Shown here: positions 6,890 to 15,183 of the stretch, one piece after another | Layout: every line of letters starts with the position of its first letter | Numbering within the stretch: the stretch's first letter is position 1 | Made by a program: the position numbers and the translations under genes | The notes under the pieces: generated by a model | Told to the model about the DNA's origin: nothing | What the model saw: only the letters and a program-made list of their open reading frames with translations | Database searches by the model: none | Assembly: GCA_017414585.1 (NCBI GenBank) | Contig: JAFQLN010000163.1 | Location: 1-15,183 of the forward strand | Source: Clostridia bacterium | GTDB lineage: Bacteria > Bacillota_A > Clostridia > Oscillospirales > CAG-272 | Direction of reading: 5' to 3' | Length of the DNA: 15,183 nucleotides

Positions 6890-8483
6890 ACGGCTGACTA
6901 TTCTATGGAAAACACCGCGTCCCGTCCTGTCGAGAGCGGAAAAGGAGGAAGGACACCGTACTGTTACCGATCTGCAGATTGACCGGGCGTTCCGGCTGAT
7001 CTGTCCCGATACCATGATCCGCGAAGCCTTTCTTTCCGCTCTGCTGACTCCGCTGACCGACCCGGACGACATTCTCGAAAGACAGAAAATCATCGCGTTT
7101 TTTCATGAATCTCCGCAGCTTCTTGACCGGCTGACCGAGCTGGTGCGCAGAATTGCCATGACCAAAAACGCATGGGACAGCGAACGATCCAGACTGCTGG
7201 CATCCCGCACAGTCAATCCGCAGGATAAAAGCATGCTTCTCTGGACGGCGCGGGGGACGCTGATTCTGACCGCGCACTTTTTCAGAATTTTCATTTCCTG
7301 CATCCGGGATATCCATGAATCCCTGCAGATGTTCGGCTGTCCGGAGGGATGGCTCGGCAGACTGCGCGAAAGAACCTATGCCATCGGGTGCACACAGGAT
7401 ATGGAAGAAATCCTGCGCTTTACGGATCGGCTTGAGAAAAATCTTGCAAACGCACATTCTTACGATATCGAATTCGACTGTGACGCACAGCTCTCTATGA
7501 CACCCGTTTTCCTGCGGGATTTCCAGTTCATACGTACACCGGAAAAGGTACAGAAGAAAACAAAAAATCCGCTCCTGCTGCTTTTGGAAAAAACAGACAG
7601 AAAGGCAGCGGAAAAGGCGGACGAAAACGGAAACAGCCGAAAAGAAGAGGCACAGCCGGAGCGGGAAGTTCCTCTCGGCAGTATGGACGTGGACTGGGGA
7701 ATGGAAATGTCCGCCAAAGCCGTGCAGGAGTGCGACCGATACCTGACTTCGTTTCTGCGTACCGTGATCGACGTTTTTGCCGATCTGGAAGACGAACTGT
7801 ATTTCTATAAAGCCGCGCTTATGCATATAGATCGCCTCGCAGAGCGCCATGTACAGCTGATCAATCCGCAGATTCTCCCGATGGAAGAAAATACGCTTGC
7901 AATCCGGGAACTGTCCGACCTCCTCCTGCTGACGGAAAGCATGAATGTTCTGTCCGTGGTGCCGAATGATGCAGAGATCGGGCAGAACGGCAGCGGGGTA
8001 TCCGGCATTCTCGTAACCGGAAAGAACAACAGCGGAAAAACGGTTTATCTCCGTTCCGTGGGGACAGCGGTGCTTCTCGCACAGTGCGGTCTGCCGATTC
8101 CGGCAAAAGAGGCGGCAATCAGCATCCGGAGCCGGATTTTCACAACCTTTGCGCGGGCGGAGGGAGAACTGGAACCGCTGTCGTCCGCCGGGAGGTTTGA
8201 AGAGGAAGCGGCGGAGATTGCGGGGATTATCAGCCGCATCGTGCCTCATGCACTGGTGCTGATGAATGAAACCTTCCAGACAACATCCTATGACGAAGGT
8301 TCCGAAGGTATGGCGGGGATTCTGGAATACCTGACTGCGCTCGGATGCGGGTTTATTTTTGTTACCCATCTGACGAAACTTTTGGATATGCTGCGCTGTA
8401 ACGGAACGGCGGAAATACTGAAGACCAGCGATGATCCGCGTACACGCTATAAAATCAGCAGAGAAAGCGTCGGGAAGGCATAA
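6882..8483 (+). CDS. MutS-like ATPase, second of tandem pair
   Basis: The product has 533 residues and is homologous in layout to the preceding gene. Walker A is GKNNSGKT (residues 380-387, Lys386). It is followed by SSAGRFEEEAAEIAG, Walker B LVLMNET (Asn462-Glu463, again Asn for Asp) and the H-loop FVTHLTKLL. After Walker B it keeps TTSYDEGS, closer to the MutS trans-acting ST motif than the GTDEKKSE of its partner, so the two active sites may not be equivalent. Residues about 222-266 form a charged, low-complexity linker not seen in the partner. It lacks mismatch-binding, clamp-length and Smr domains. The start has a perfect AAAGGAGG (6868-6875) and overlaps the previous stop (ATGGCTGA), implying translational coupling. 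It ends at a strong bidirectional terminator, so the pair forms a two-gene operon. Confidence 0.87.
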   Translation: MAERLTILWKTPRPVLSRAEKEEGHRTVTDLQIDRAFRLICPDTMIREAFLSALLTPLTDPDDILERQKIIAFFHESPQLLDRLTELVRRIAMTKNAWDSERSRLLASRTVNPQDKSMLLWTARGTLILTAHFFRIFISCIRDIHESLQMFGCPEGWLGRLRERTYAIGCTQDMEEILRFTDRLEKNLANAHSYDIEFDCDAQLSMTPVFLRDFQFIRTPEKVQKKTKNPLLLLLEKTDRKAAEKADENGNSRKEEAQPEREVPLGSMDVDWGMEMSAKAVQECDRYLTSFLRTVIDVFADLEDELYFYKAALMHIDRLAERHVQLINPQILPMEENTLAIRELSDLLLLTESMNVLSVVPNDAEIGQNGSGVSGILVTGKNNSGKTVYLRSVGTAVLLAQCGLPIPAKEAAISIRSRIFTTFARAEGELEPLSSAGRFEEEAAEIAGIISRIVPHALVLMNETFQTTSYDEGSEGMAGILEYLTALGCGFIFVTHLTKLLDMLRCNGTAEILKTSDDPRTRYKISRESVGKA

Positions 8484-8490
8484 AAGCAAA

Positions 8491-8526
8491 AAACGGGCAG
8501 TTCGCACCGCTGTGAACCGTCCGTTT
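8491..8526. terminator. Strong bidirectional terminator between the MutS-like pair and mtaB
   Basis: The arms 8491-8506 and 8511-8526 pair over 16 positions with one mismatch (A8499/C8518) and two G-T pairs, closing on a CCGC tetraloop. The left side is A-rich and the right side T-rich, fitting termination of both convergent transcripts. Confidence 0.88.
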
Positions 8527-8546
8527 ATTTATTGATTTGTAAACTT

Positions 8547-9872
8547 TTATCCGATAACACCTATACAGATATCGCCGTCCGTTTCCGTCAGCCGAACGGG
8601 AATGACCTGTCCGATTTCAGCCCGATACGGTACTTTTTTGATTTCCGCAAAATGCTCGCTGTGCCCGGAAGACAGTCCGTCGATGCATTTTTCCACAAGC
8701 AGATACACGGGTGTTTCGCGGTGGTCTTCCACATAGCGCATGAGCAGATTCTTGCGGATGCGTCGTCCTTCCGCTTCAAGAGTGGCAAGCCGCTGTTTTT
8801 TAACCGGCTCCGGAATCTGATCGGGCATCAGGGCTGCTTCCGTTCCTGTGCGTTTTGAATAGGGGAAGATATGCAGATGCAGGAACTGTACCTGCCGGCA
8901 GAAGTCGAGCGTGTCGGCAAAATCATCTTCCGTTTCGCCGGGGAAGCCGACGATGATATCCGCCGAAAAAGTCGCTTCCGGGATAGCTTTTCTCATGCGT
9001 GCGGCGGCGGCAAGTGCCATGTCGCGGTTGTACTTGCGGCGCATTTTCGCAAGAATTCTGCTGGAACCGCTCTGGATCGAAAGATGGAAATGCGGCAGAA
9101 GCGCCGGGACTTTTTTTACGGTATCGCAGAAATACTCGCTCATGACGGTCGGATCCAGCGAACCGAGTCCGATCCGTTCGATGCCTTCGACAGCGGCAGC
9201 CTGCGTGATGAGATCGGCAAGCGCGTGTCCGTACGGTCTGCGGTTATCAAAATCCATCCCGTATGCGGCGGTTTCGATTCCCGTGAGGATGATTTCGCGG
9301 CATCCCTGTGCGGCGAGCGTGCGGATTTCGTCCAGTACCAAAGCCGGGTCTTTGGAACGCACGGGACCGCGGGCTGTGGAAATAATGCAGTAAGAACAGC
9401 GGTTTTCGCATCCGTCCTCGATTTTGATATAGGAACGGGTGCGCATCGGATGGGGAACGGTCATCTCCACCGCACTGTGTTCACATGGCGGAGCAACAGC
9501 GTTGACTTTTCCGGTATAGCTGCCATCAAGGAGCGATAGAATGGTGTCCGCAAGGGATGATTTGGCGTTGTTGCCGCAGACATAAACCACTTTTTCCATA
9601 GAAGCGGCGGATTCGGGATCAATCTGCGAAAAACATCCCGCCACAAGAACCATGCCGGCATTCTGTGCGGCGCGGCGGATCATCTGTCTGGATTTGCGGT
9701 CGCTTTCCGCAGTGACCGTGCAGGTGTTGACAACCGCCAGATCAGCGGCTTCGCCGAAAGGTACAATGGTTACGCCCGCTTCTTTCAGACGGGAAGTGAA
9801 GGAGTCCGATTCGTACTGATTGACCCGGCAGCCGAGCGTCAGGACGGATACTTTTTTATCTTTCATATGCAT
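8547..9872 (-). CDS. mtaB: MtaB, tRNA t6A37 2-methylthiotransferase (radical SAM)
   Basis: MtaB adds a methylthio group to N6-threonylcarbamoyladenosine at tRNA position 37, using S-adenosylmethionine and two [4Fe-4S] clusters. The 441-residue product has the MTTase N-terminal domain with Cys15 (TLGCRVNQYES), Cys51 (NTCTVT) and Cys80 (AGCFSQ). The radical-SAM motif Cys155-x3-Cys159-x2-Cys162 lies in EDGCENRCSYCII. GLGSLDP, HLSIQSGS and DIIVGFPGET follow, with a C-terminal TRAM-like RNA-binding region (about residues 380-441). LGCRVNQYES and the overall pattern favour MtaB over MiaB or RimO. The first ATG (9872) is used; an in-frame ATG two codons later is possible. The nearest GGAG is 13 bases away, so translation initiation may be weak. 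It has its own promoter, divergent from upp. Confidence 0.95.
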   Translation of the reverse strand: MHMKDKKVSVLTLGCRVNQYESDSFTSRLKEAGVTIVPFGEAADLAVVNTCTVTAESDRKSRQMIRRAAQNAGMVLVAGCFSQIDPESAASMEKVVYVCGNNAKSSLADTILSLLDGSYTGKVNAVAPPCEHSAVEMTVPHPMRTRSYIKIEDGCENRCSYCIISTARGPVRSKDPALVLDEIRTLAAQGCREIILTGIETAAYGMDFDNRRPYGHALADLITQAAAVEGIERIGLGSLDPTVMSEYFCDTVKKVPALLPHFHLSIQSGSSRILAKMRRKYNRDMALAAAARMRKAIPEATFSADIIVGFPGETEDDFADTLDFCRQVQFLHLHIFPYSKRTGTEAALMPDQIPEPVKKQRLATLEAEGRRIRKNLLMRYVEDHRETPVYLLVEKCIDGLSSGHSEHFAEIKKVPYRAEIGQVIPVRLTETDGDICIGVIG

Positions 9873-9907
9873 AAATGTTTGTTATCTCCGGTAAAGAACT
9901 CCTTCTT

Positions 9908-10736
<829 letters not shown>

Positions 10737-10752
10737 AAATCTATCATCCATC

Positions 10753-10779
10753 GGCGGGGGTGCTATCATCCCTGCCTTT
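10753..10779 (+). terminator. Terminator after upp
   Basis: The arms 10753-10762 and 10767-10776 pair over 10 bases (two G-T pairs) around a CTAT loop, followed by TTTGTCATT. The T-run is short, so read-through into the pseudouridine synthase gene is possible; no separate promoter for that gene was found. Confidence 0.6.
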
Positions 10780-10796
10780 GTCATTACGGAGTCTGT

Positions 10797-11807
10797 ATGC
10801 GAACTTTTACAGTAAACCAGAACGATGCCGGACAGCGGCTCGATAAATTTATCACCAAAGCGACGAGCGGAATGCCGAAATCGCTCCTGTACAAGTATAT
10901 CCGCACCAAACGGATCAAACTGAACGGAAAAAAGGCGCATGAAAATGATATGCTTTCTGCCGGAGACATGATTGAATGCTATATCCCGGACGAATTTTTC
11001 GGTGATGCGGACACACCTGCCGATTATTCCAAGGTAAAAATCATACCGGATATCGTTTATGAAGACGAAAATATCCTTCTCTGCAACAAAGCGCCGGGCA
11101 TTCTCGTGCATCTCGGCGATGAAGGTGACAAAAACCGTGCGGATGCGGCGGAGAGGGAAACGTTGATTTTTGCTCTGACCGCATATCTGGTGGGGAAAGG
11201 CGAGTATAATCCGTCGGAGGAGAATTCCTTCGCACCCGCACTCTGCAACCGGATCGACAGAAACACCGGCGGCATCGTGATTCTTGCGAAAAATGCGAAA
11301 ACACTCCGCGATGTGAACGAAGCAATCCGTGAAAACCGGGTGACCAAACGCTATCTCTGCGCAGTACACGGAAAACTGACGGGAGAAAAGACACTGACGG
11401 CATACCACTCCAAGGATTATAAAACGAATACCGTCCGCGTAACCGACAGACAGATTCCCGGCTCGAAAGAAATGATCACCAAATACCGTGCTCTGCGGTA
11501 TAACGCGGAAGAAAATCTGACACTTGCCGAAGTCACGCTTGTCACCGGAAGAACGCATCAGATCCGTGCGCATATGGCTCATATCGGTTATCCTCTGCTC
11601 GGGGAAGGAAAGTATGCTCATAACGCTGCTGACCGGAAGAAAGGTTTTTCGTCTCAGGCACTGTATTCCTGCGCCGTGCAGTTTGCGTTCGGAGACGGAC
11701 ACCTCGCCGGACTGAACGGCAGACTTTTCACCGTGCGCGAAGAGAATATTGATTTTCTCCGGCTGTTCCCGGATTTTTCCTTTGAAAAAACATTTTTTCA
11801 TCGGTGA
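10797..11807 (+). CDS. RluA-family pseudouridine synthase with S4 domain
   Basis: RluA-family enzymes isomerise uridine to pseudouridine in rRNA or tRNA. The 336-residue product starts with an S4 RNA-binding domain (about residues 1-70: DAGQRLDKFI, then KSLLYKYIRTKRIKLNG). The catalytic domain opens with YEDENILLCNKAPGILVH. The catalytic Asp154 lies in CNRIDRNTGG (family form HRLDRDTSG), and TGRTHQIRAHMAHIGYPLLGE is the conserved late motif block. The architecture matches RluC/RluD-type enzymes; the target uridine cannot be told, so no symbol is given. The ATG at 10797 has GGAG (10788-10791) at 5 bases. It lies 60 bases behind upp and may rely partly on read-through from it. Confidence 0.92.
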   Translation: MRTFTVNQNDAGQRLDKFITKATSGMPKSLLYKYIRTKRIKLNGKKAHENDMLSAGDMIECYIPDEFFGDADTPADYSKVKIIPDIVYEDENILLCNKAPGILVHLGDEGDKNRADAAERETLIFALTAYLVGKGEYNPSEENSFAPALCNRIDRNTGGIVILAKNAKTLRDVNEAIRENRVTKRYLCAVHGKLTGEKTLTAYHSKDYKTNTVRVTDRQIPGSKEMITKYRALRYNAEENLTLAEVTLVTGRTHQIRAHMAHIGYPLLGEGKYAHNAADRKKGFSSQALYSCAVQFAFGDGHLAGLNGRLFTVREENIDFLRLFPDFSFEKTFFHR

Positions 11808-11820
11808 AAAGCATTTTTTT
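11795..11820 (+). terminator. AU-rich terminator-like hairpin after the pseudouridine synthase gene
   Basis: TTTTCA (11795-11800) pairs with TGAAAA (11805-11810) around a TCGG loop, followed by seven T residues (11814-11820). An overlapping alternative pairs GTGAAAA (11804-11810) with TTTTCAC (11817-11823). The stems are weak and the first overlaps the stop codon. Confidence 0.45.
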
Positions 11821-11832
11821 CACAAAATCCAC

Positions 11833-11861
11833 TTGTTTTAACAGGCAAGATAAGCTATAAT
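11833..11861 (+). promoter_or_regulatory. Predicted promoter of the rnf operon
   Basis: TTGTTT (11833-11838) is followed after 17 bases by a perfect TATAAT (11856-11861). The predicted start is near 11868, with a leader of about 77 bases. A small dyad TGTT-TT-AACA (11834-11843) overlaps the -35 and could be an operator; it resembles Rex half-sites but not their usual spacing. Confidence 0.65.
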
Positions 11862-11900
11862 TATACAATGCAATATATCCTATCCATCATTCAGGAAAGA

Positions 11901-11923
11901 ATCCGGACATACATATATCCGGA
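11901..11923 (+). repeat. Duplicated ATCCGGA in the rnf leader
   Basis: ATCCGGA occurs at 11901-11907 and 11917-11923. Because TCCGGA is itself palindromic, the two copies are both direct and inverted repeats and can form a 6-bp RNA stem with a 10-base loop. The element ends 8 bases before the rnfC Shine-Dalgarno. Role unknown. Confidence 0.4.
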
Positions 11924-11944
11924 AAGATATAAGAGGTGAAGAAT

Positions 11945-13288
11945 TTGGCATACACCTTCCGCGGCGGTATTCATGTGGAAGAATACAAAAACACACGCCG
12001 CAGCCGTATCGAAACGCTCCCCCCGCCGGCTGTTGTAACCATTCCTCTGCAGCAGCATATCGGCGCGCCGGCAGCTGCTCTGGTCAGCAAAGGGGATCTT
12101 GTGACCGTCGGTCAGAAAATAGCGGACGTAGCAGAAGGCGCACTCGGATGTCCCATCCATGCAAGTGTGTCCGGAAAAGTAACTGATATAGTGAAAAAAG
12201 TGATTCCTTCCGGAGCACTTGTCGAGCACGTTGTGATCGAAAACGATATGCTGGACACGCCGTGCCCGGATAATCATCCTTTGACGAAGAAGCTGACCGA
12301 TGCGACAACGGAAGAAATCATCGAAGTTGTCCGCAGCGCGGGGATTTCCGGTATGGGCGGCGCGGCATTTCCGACTTATGCGAAAATTCAGTCCGCTATC
12401 GGCAAAGTGGACAAAATCATTGTCAACTGCGCAGAATGCGAACCGTTCATTACAGCCAACCACCGTCTGCTTCTGGAGCATCCCGCTTCCATCATCAACG
12501 GCGTGAAGATTCTTCTGAAAGCACTCGGCGTACATACCGCGTATATAGCCATCGAAGATAATAAAATGGATGCGGTCGAGCGGATTGAAGACCTTCTTGC
12601 GGGAAGCAAAATGATTTCCGTCAAGGTTATGAAGACCAAATATCCGCAGGGAGACGAGCGACAGCTGATCTACGCCCTGACCGGTGCTGAAATTCCTGCC
12701 GGCAAACTGCCTGCGGATGTCGGATGCGTCATATTCAATGCGGAAACCTGTGCGGCAATCTACAAAGCCTTTGCATACGGCACACCTTCCATCAGCCGTA
12801 TTGTTACAGTGGACGGGGACTGTATCCGCCGACCGAAGAACCTGCTTGTTCCCATCGGTACGAGTGTGGCAGATCTGATTGCATTCTGCGGCGGACTTGT
12901 GCGGGAACCGAAAAAGCTGATCAACGGCGGACCGATGATGGGCGCGGCGCAGTGGGATATGGAAATGCCCGTTACCAAAGCGACAAGTGCCATTCTCGTG
13001 TTCTCCGAAAGCATGGGAAGAAAACGCAGAAGTTCGGGATGCATCCGGTGCGGCAAGTGCATTGAACACTGCCCGATGCACCTGATGCCCATGTACATCG
13101 CACAGTTTGCAAAGCTGGACGATCTCGCGCGTGCGGAAGACTACGGTGCCATGAGCTGCGTGGAATGCGGTTCATGTTCGTACAACTGTCCGGGCGGCGT
13201 GGAAATCGTACAGCATATCCGTGTGGCAAAAGCTGCAATCCGTACGGAAAAAGCGCGTCTTGCTACACTGGCGAAAGATAAGAAATGA
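11945..13288 (+). CDS. rnfC: RnfC, ferredoxin:NAD+ oxidoreductase NADH/electron-input subunit
   Basis: RnfC is the peripheral Fe-S/flavin-binding subunit of the Rnf complex, which couples reduced ferredoxin oxidation by NAD+ to Na+ or H+ export. Diagnostic features from the N-terminus are YTFRGGIH, a lipoyl-like domain (GCPIHASVSGKV), the glycine-rich GISGMGGAAFPT with NCAECEPF (nucleotide/FMN binding), and NGGPMMG. Two [4Fe-4S] motifs follow: Cys366/369/372/376 and Cys405/408/411/415. I chose a TTG start at 11945: AGAGGTG (11932-11938) is spaced 6 bases from it and the product begins MAYTFRGGIH as in relatives. The GTG at 11936 lies inside that Shine-Dalgarno and would add three residues. 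The length of 447 is normal. It is the first gene of the rnf operon, 23 bases before rnfD. Confidence 0.95.
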   Translation: MAYTFRGGIHVEEYKNTRRSRIETLPPPAVVTIPLQQHIGAPAAALVSKGDLVTVGQKIADVAEGALGCPIHASVSGKVTDIVKKVIPSGALVEHVVIENDMLDTPCPDNHPLTKKLTDATTEEIIEVVRSAGISGMGGAAFPTYAKIQSAIGKVDKIIVNCAECEPFITANHRLLLEHPASIINGVKILLKALGVHTAYIAIEDNKMDAVERIEDLLAGSKMISVKVMKTKYPQGDERQLIYALTGAEIPAGKLPADVGCVIFNAETCAAIYKAFAYGTPSISRIVTVDGDCIRRPKNLLVPIGTSVADLIAFCGGLVREPKKLINGGPMMGAAQWDMEMPVTKATSAILVFSESMGRKRRSSGCIRCGKCIEHCPMHLMPMYIAQFAKLDDLARAEDYGAMSCVECGSCSYNCPGGVEIVQHIRVAKAAIRTEKARLATLAKDKK

Positions 13289-13311
13289 TCGTGGAATGAG
13301 GTATCCGTTCA

Positions 13312-14439
13312 ATGGACAACAACGAGAAGATGACAGCGCCGGCTGAAAAGCAGCTGTCCGCAGCCGAATCCGCCGTACAGAACGGGGAACAGGTCGGACA
13401 GATGCCGCAGCAGGACGCAAATGCATCCGAAAAGAATAAAAATAAAATCAAGATGCCGGAATTTCTGACGGTATCTTCCTCTCCGCATATCAAGAGTCCA
13501 GAAACGACAACGACGGTCATGCTTGATGTGATCATCGCACTCCTTCCGGCATTTATCTGGGGGATCTATGTTTTTGGTCTGCGCGCACTGGTGATCGGCG
13601 TCATTTGCGTCGGTGCCTGCATCGGTTTTGAAGCAGCGGCACAGTTTGTACTGCATCGCCCGATTACCATTGGGGATCTGTCTGCGGCTGTGACGGGACT
13701 TCTTTTGGCGATGAACCTGCCTGTGACCGTTCCGCTCTGGATGCCTGTTGTCGGGGCATTCTTTGCGATTGTCATTGTCAAGCAGCTCTTCGGCGGCATC
13801 GGAAAGAATTTTGTCAATCCGGCACTTGCCGCGCGCGTATTCCTGTTTTCCTGGGCAGGGGAGATGACTACCTTCCAGCTCCCCGGCAAAACGATCTCCT
13901 CCCTTGCCGTAACGCTGCAGGACGCGGACATCGTTGCCGGCGCGACCCCGCTTGCTTCTTTAAAAATGGGAACGCTTCCCGATATCAATCTGTTCGATAT
14001 GCTCATCGGCAATATCGGCGGATGTATAGGAGAAGTTTCCTCGCTTCTTCTGATCGCGGGCGGGATTTATCTGATTGTCTTCCGCCGCGTGATTACATGG
14101 CATATTCCCGCCGCATATATCGGAACGGTTGCGCTTCTCACCTTCCTGTTCCCGCAGCATGGCGGCGTTGCATTTGATTTCATGCTCTGCGAACTGCTGT
14201 CCGGCGGTCTGATCATCGGTGCGTTCTTCATGGCAACAGACTACGCAACCTCTCCCGTCACTCCGCTCGGACGGATCATCTACGGCGTTGGCTGCGGAAT
14301 CATCACCGTCCTGATCCGCTTTTTCGGAAGCTATCCCGAAGGCGTGTCGTTCTCGATTCTTATCATGAATATGCTGGTCTGGTATCTTGACAAAGCGACC
14401 ATGCCGCGCCGCTTCGGAGGTAAGACACATGGCAAATAA
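13312..14439 (+). CDS. rnfD: RnfD, membrane flavoprotein subunit of the Rnf complex
   Basis: RnfD is an integral membrane subunit carrying covalently bound FMN. The 375-residue product contains the family start LTVSSSPHIKSPETT (about residues 52-66), many hydrophobic segments, and the GKNFVNPALAARVFLF block. The flavinylation motif DIVAGAT has Thr212 as the predicted FMN acceptor, to be loaded by an ApbE flavin transferase (not in this window). GGLIIGAFFMATDYATSPVTPLG closes the core. Unusually, about 50 hydrophilic residues rich in Gln, Asn, Ala, Glu and Lys precede the family start. The ATG at 13312 has GAGG (13298-13301) at 10 bases, whereas the internal ATG nearest the family start has no ribosome binding site, so the extension is probably translated. 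It overlaps rnfG by 11 bases. Confidence 0.95.
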   Translation: MDNNEKMTAPAEKQLSAAESAVQNGEQVGQMPQQDANASEKNKNKIKMPEFLTVSSSPHIKSPETTTTVMLDVIIALLPAFIWGIYVFGLRALVIGVICVGACIGFEAAAQFVLHRPITIGDLSAAVTGLLLAMNLPVTVPLWMPVVGAFFAIVIVKQLFGGIGKNFVNPALAARVFLFSWAGEMTTFQLPGKTISSLAVTLQDADIVAGATPLASLKMGTLPDINLFDMLIGNIGGCIGEVSSLLLIAGGIYLIVFRRVITWHIPAAYIGTVALLTFLFPQHGGVAFDFMLCELLSGGLIIGAFFMATDYATSPVTPLGRIIYGVGCGIITVLIRFFGSYPEGVSFSILIMNMLVWYLDKATMPRRFGGKTHGK

Positions 14440-15183
14440 AATGAGCAAAAAGAATAAAAAACAAAAACAGGATATTGCTGAACAGAACGCAGAGGTCAGC
14501 ACCGATATGGAGCTTCTGAAAGAAGAAGCCTATGAGAGTGATCCCGAAAAGGATACGGGTGCGGCTGAACGCGAAGAAGCAAATACACAAACACCGGAAG
14601 ATAACGGGGCGGTCGATACTGCGAAAGACGAAGAAAAAGCAGGGAATGCCCTGACGCCGCTGTATCTTCTGCGGCTTGTGGTTGTGCTGACCTGTATCTG
14701 CGCAGTGATCGCCGGACTCCTCGCAGCCGTCAATGCGGTTACGAAGGATGTCATTCTGGAAAATGCGGTAAAAGCGCAGCAGGAAGCGATTCTTGCAGTA
14801 TTTCCTGCCGGCAACCGGGTGGAAGAATACCGGACGGCAGATGAGCAGACAGTATATATCGTACTGAAAGACAATGAAATTCTCGGCTATACGGTCAGCG
14901 TTACTGCCGGCGGATATGTCGGACCGGTTGATTTTATGATCGGTCTGACAGCCGAAGGCGCTGTGGATGGCATCAAGATTGTCTCTATGGGAGAAACGCC
15001 CGGCGTCGGCACCAAGATTGCGGGTGCGGCTTTCCTCGAGCAGTTCATCGGAATGGACAGCGAAGTCGTTCTCGGTGAAAATGCGGATGCGATCAGCGGT
15101 GCGACGTTCAGTTCCCGTGCCGTGGAAGAAGCAGTCAATACCGCACTGGGAGTAAAAGTGGATCTGGCTGACGCCGCCGAAAA
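14429..15183 (+). CDS. rnfG: RnfG, periplasm-facing flavoprotein subunit, 3' end outside window
   Basis: The frame is open to the right edge (251 complete codons). RnfG is anchored by one helix and carries covalent FMN on the outer side of the membrane. One hydrophobic segment lies at about residues 76-98. It is followed by the FMN-binding domain with GYVGPVDFMIGL, GETPGVGTKI and the flavinylation motif DAISGAT with Thr226 as predicted FMN acceptor. Before the helix there are about 72 hydrophilic residues, first Lys-rich, then strongly acidic (Glu/Asp), where typical RnfG has only a short N-terminus. The ATG at 14429 has GGAGG (14416-14420) at 8 bases and overlaps the end of rnfD, so translation is coupled. 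In Firmicutes rnfE, rnfA and rnfB normally follow. Confidence 0.94.
   Translation, partial: MANKMSKKNKKQKQDIAEQNAEVSTDMELLKEEAYESDPEKDTGAAEREEANTQTPEDNGAVDTAKDEEKAGNALTPLYLLRLVVVLTCICAVIAGLLAAVNAVTKDVILENAVKAQQEAILAVFPAGNRVEEYRTADEQTVYIVLKDNEILGYTVSVTAGGYVGPVDFMIGLTAEGAVDGIKIVSMGETPGVGTKIAGAAFLEQFIGMDSEVVLGENADAISGATFSSRAVEEAVNTALGVKVDLADAAE

Noticed and set aside
6903..8507. Minus-strand open frame of 534 codons opposite the second MutS-like gene
   Set aside because: It is antisense to a gene with clear Walker motifs and a perfect ribosome binding site, and its product has shadow-like composition without a family signature.
11891..13081. Minus-strand open frame of 396 codons opposite rnfC
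   Set aside because: Shadow of rnfC; it crosses the rnf promoter-proximal leader and shows no protein motif.

Overview
The window looks like chromosomal DNA of an anaerobic, spore-forming member of the Clostridia (Firmicutes). It holds a clear Spo0A sporulation regulator, the start of a Firmicutes-type rnfCDG... operon (ferredoxin:NAD+ oxidoreductase), an MtaB-type tRNA methylthiotransferase, strong AGGAGG-type ribosome binding sites and sigma-A-type promoters. Base composition is moderate (about half G+C by eye). I cannot name the genus. I see no rRNA, tRNA, CRISPR array, insertion sequence or prophage, and no gene-free stretch longer than 300 bases.

Layout: (1) 1-1963, the 3' part of a flotillin/SPFH scaffold gene followed by a four-helix membrane protein of unknown function. 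(2) 2048-4226, a small CmpB-type membrane protein, a membrane-anchored ComEC-like metallo-beta-lactamase-fold protein, and an unrecognised 220-residue protein with its own promoter inside the end of the preceding gene. A bidirectional terminator at 4264-4299 separates this block from spo0A, which runs leftwards. (3) 5104-8483, divergent from spo0A: two overlapping genes for MutS-like ATPases that lack mismatch-recognition domains and carry Asn-Glu in place of Asp-Glu at Walker B. (4) A second bidirectional terminator at 8491-8526, then mtaB running leftwards. (5) 10101-11807, upp (uracil salvage) and an RluA-family pseudouridine synthase, running rightwards. (6) 11945-15183, rnfC, rnfD and a 3'-truncated rnfG. 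The rest of the rnf operon (expected rnfE, rnfA, rnfB) lies beyond the window.

The genes do not form one pathway. The rnf genes encode subunits of a membrane complex coupling ferredoxin oxidation to ion pumping. upp, mtaB and the pseudouridine synthase are housekeeping nucleotide and RNA functions. Spo0A controls entry into sporulation.

The least ordinary element is the tandem MutS-like pair, which may act as an obligate heterodimer and whose job cannot be told from sequence alone. RnfD and RnfG both carry long hydrophilic N-terminal extensions. Several leaders contain dyads or alternative hairpins (flotillin/membrane gene gap, CmpB ribosome binding site, spo0A leader, MutS-pair leader, rnf leader).
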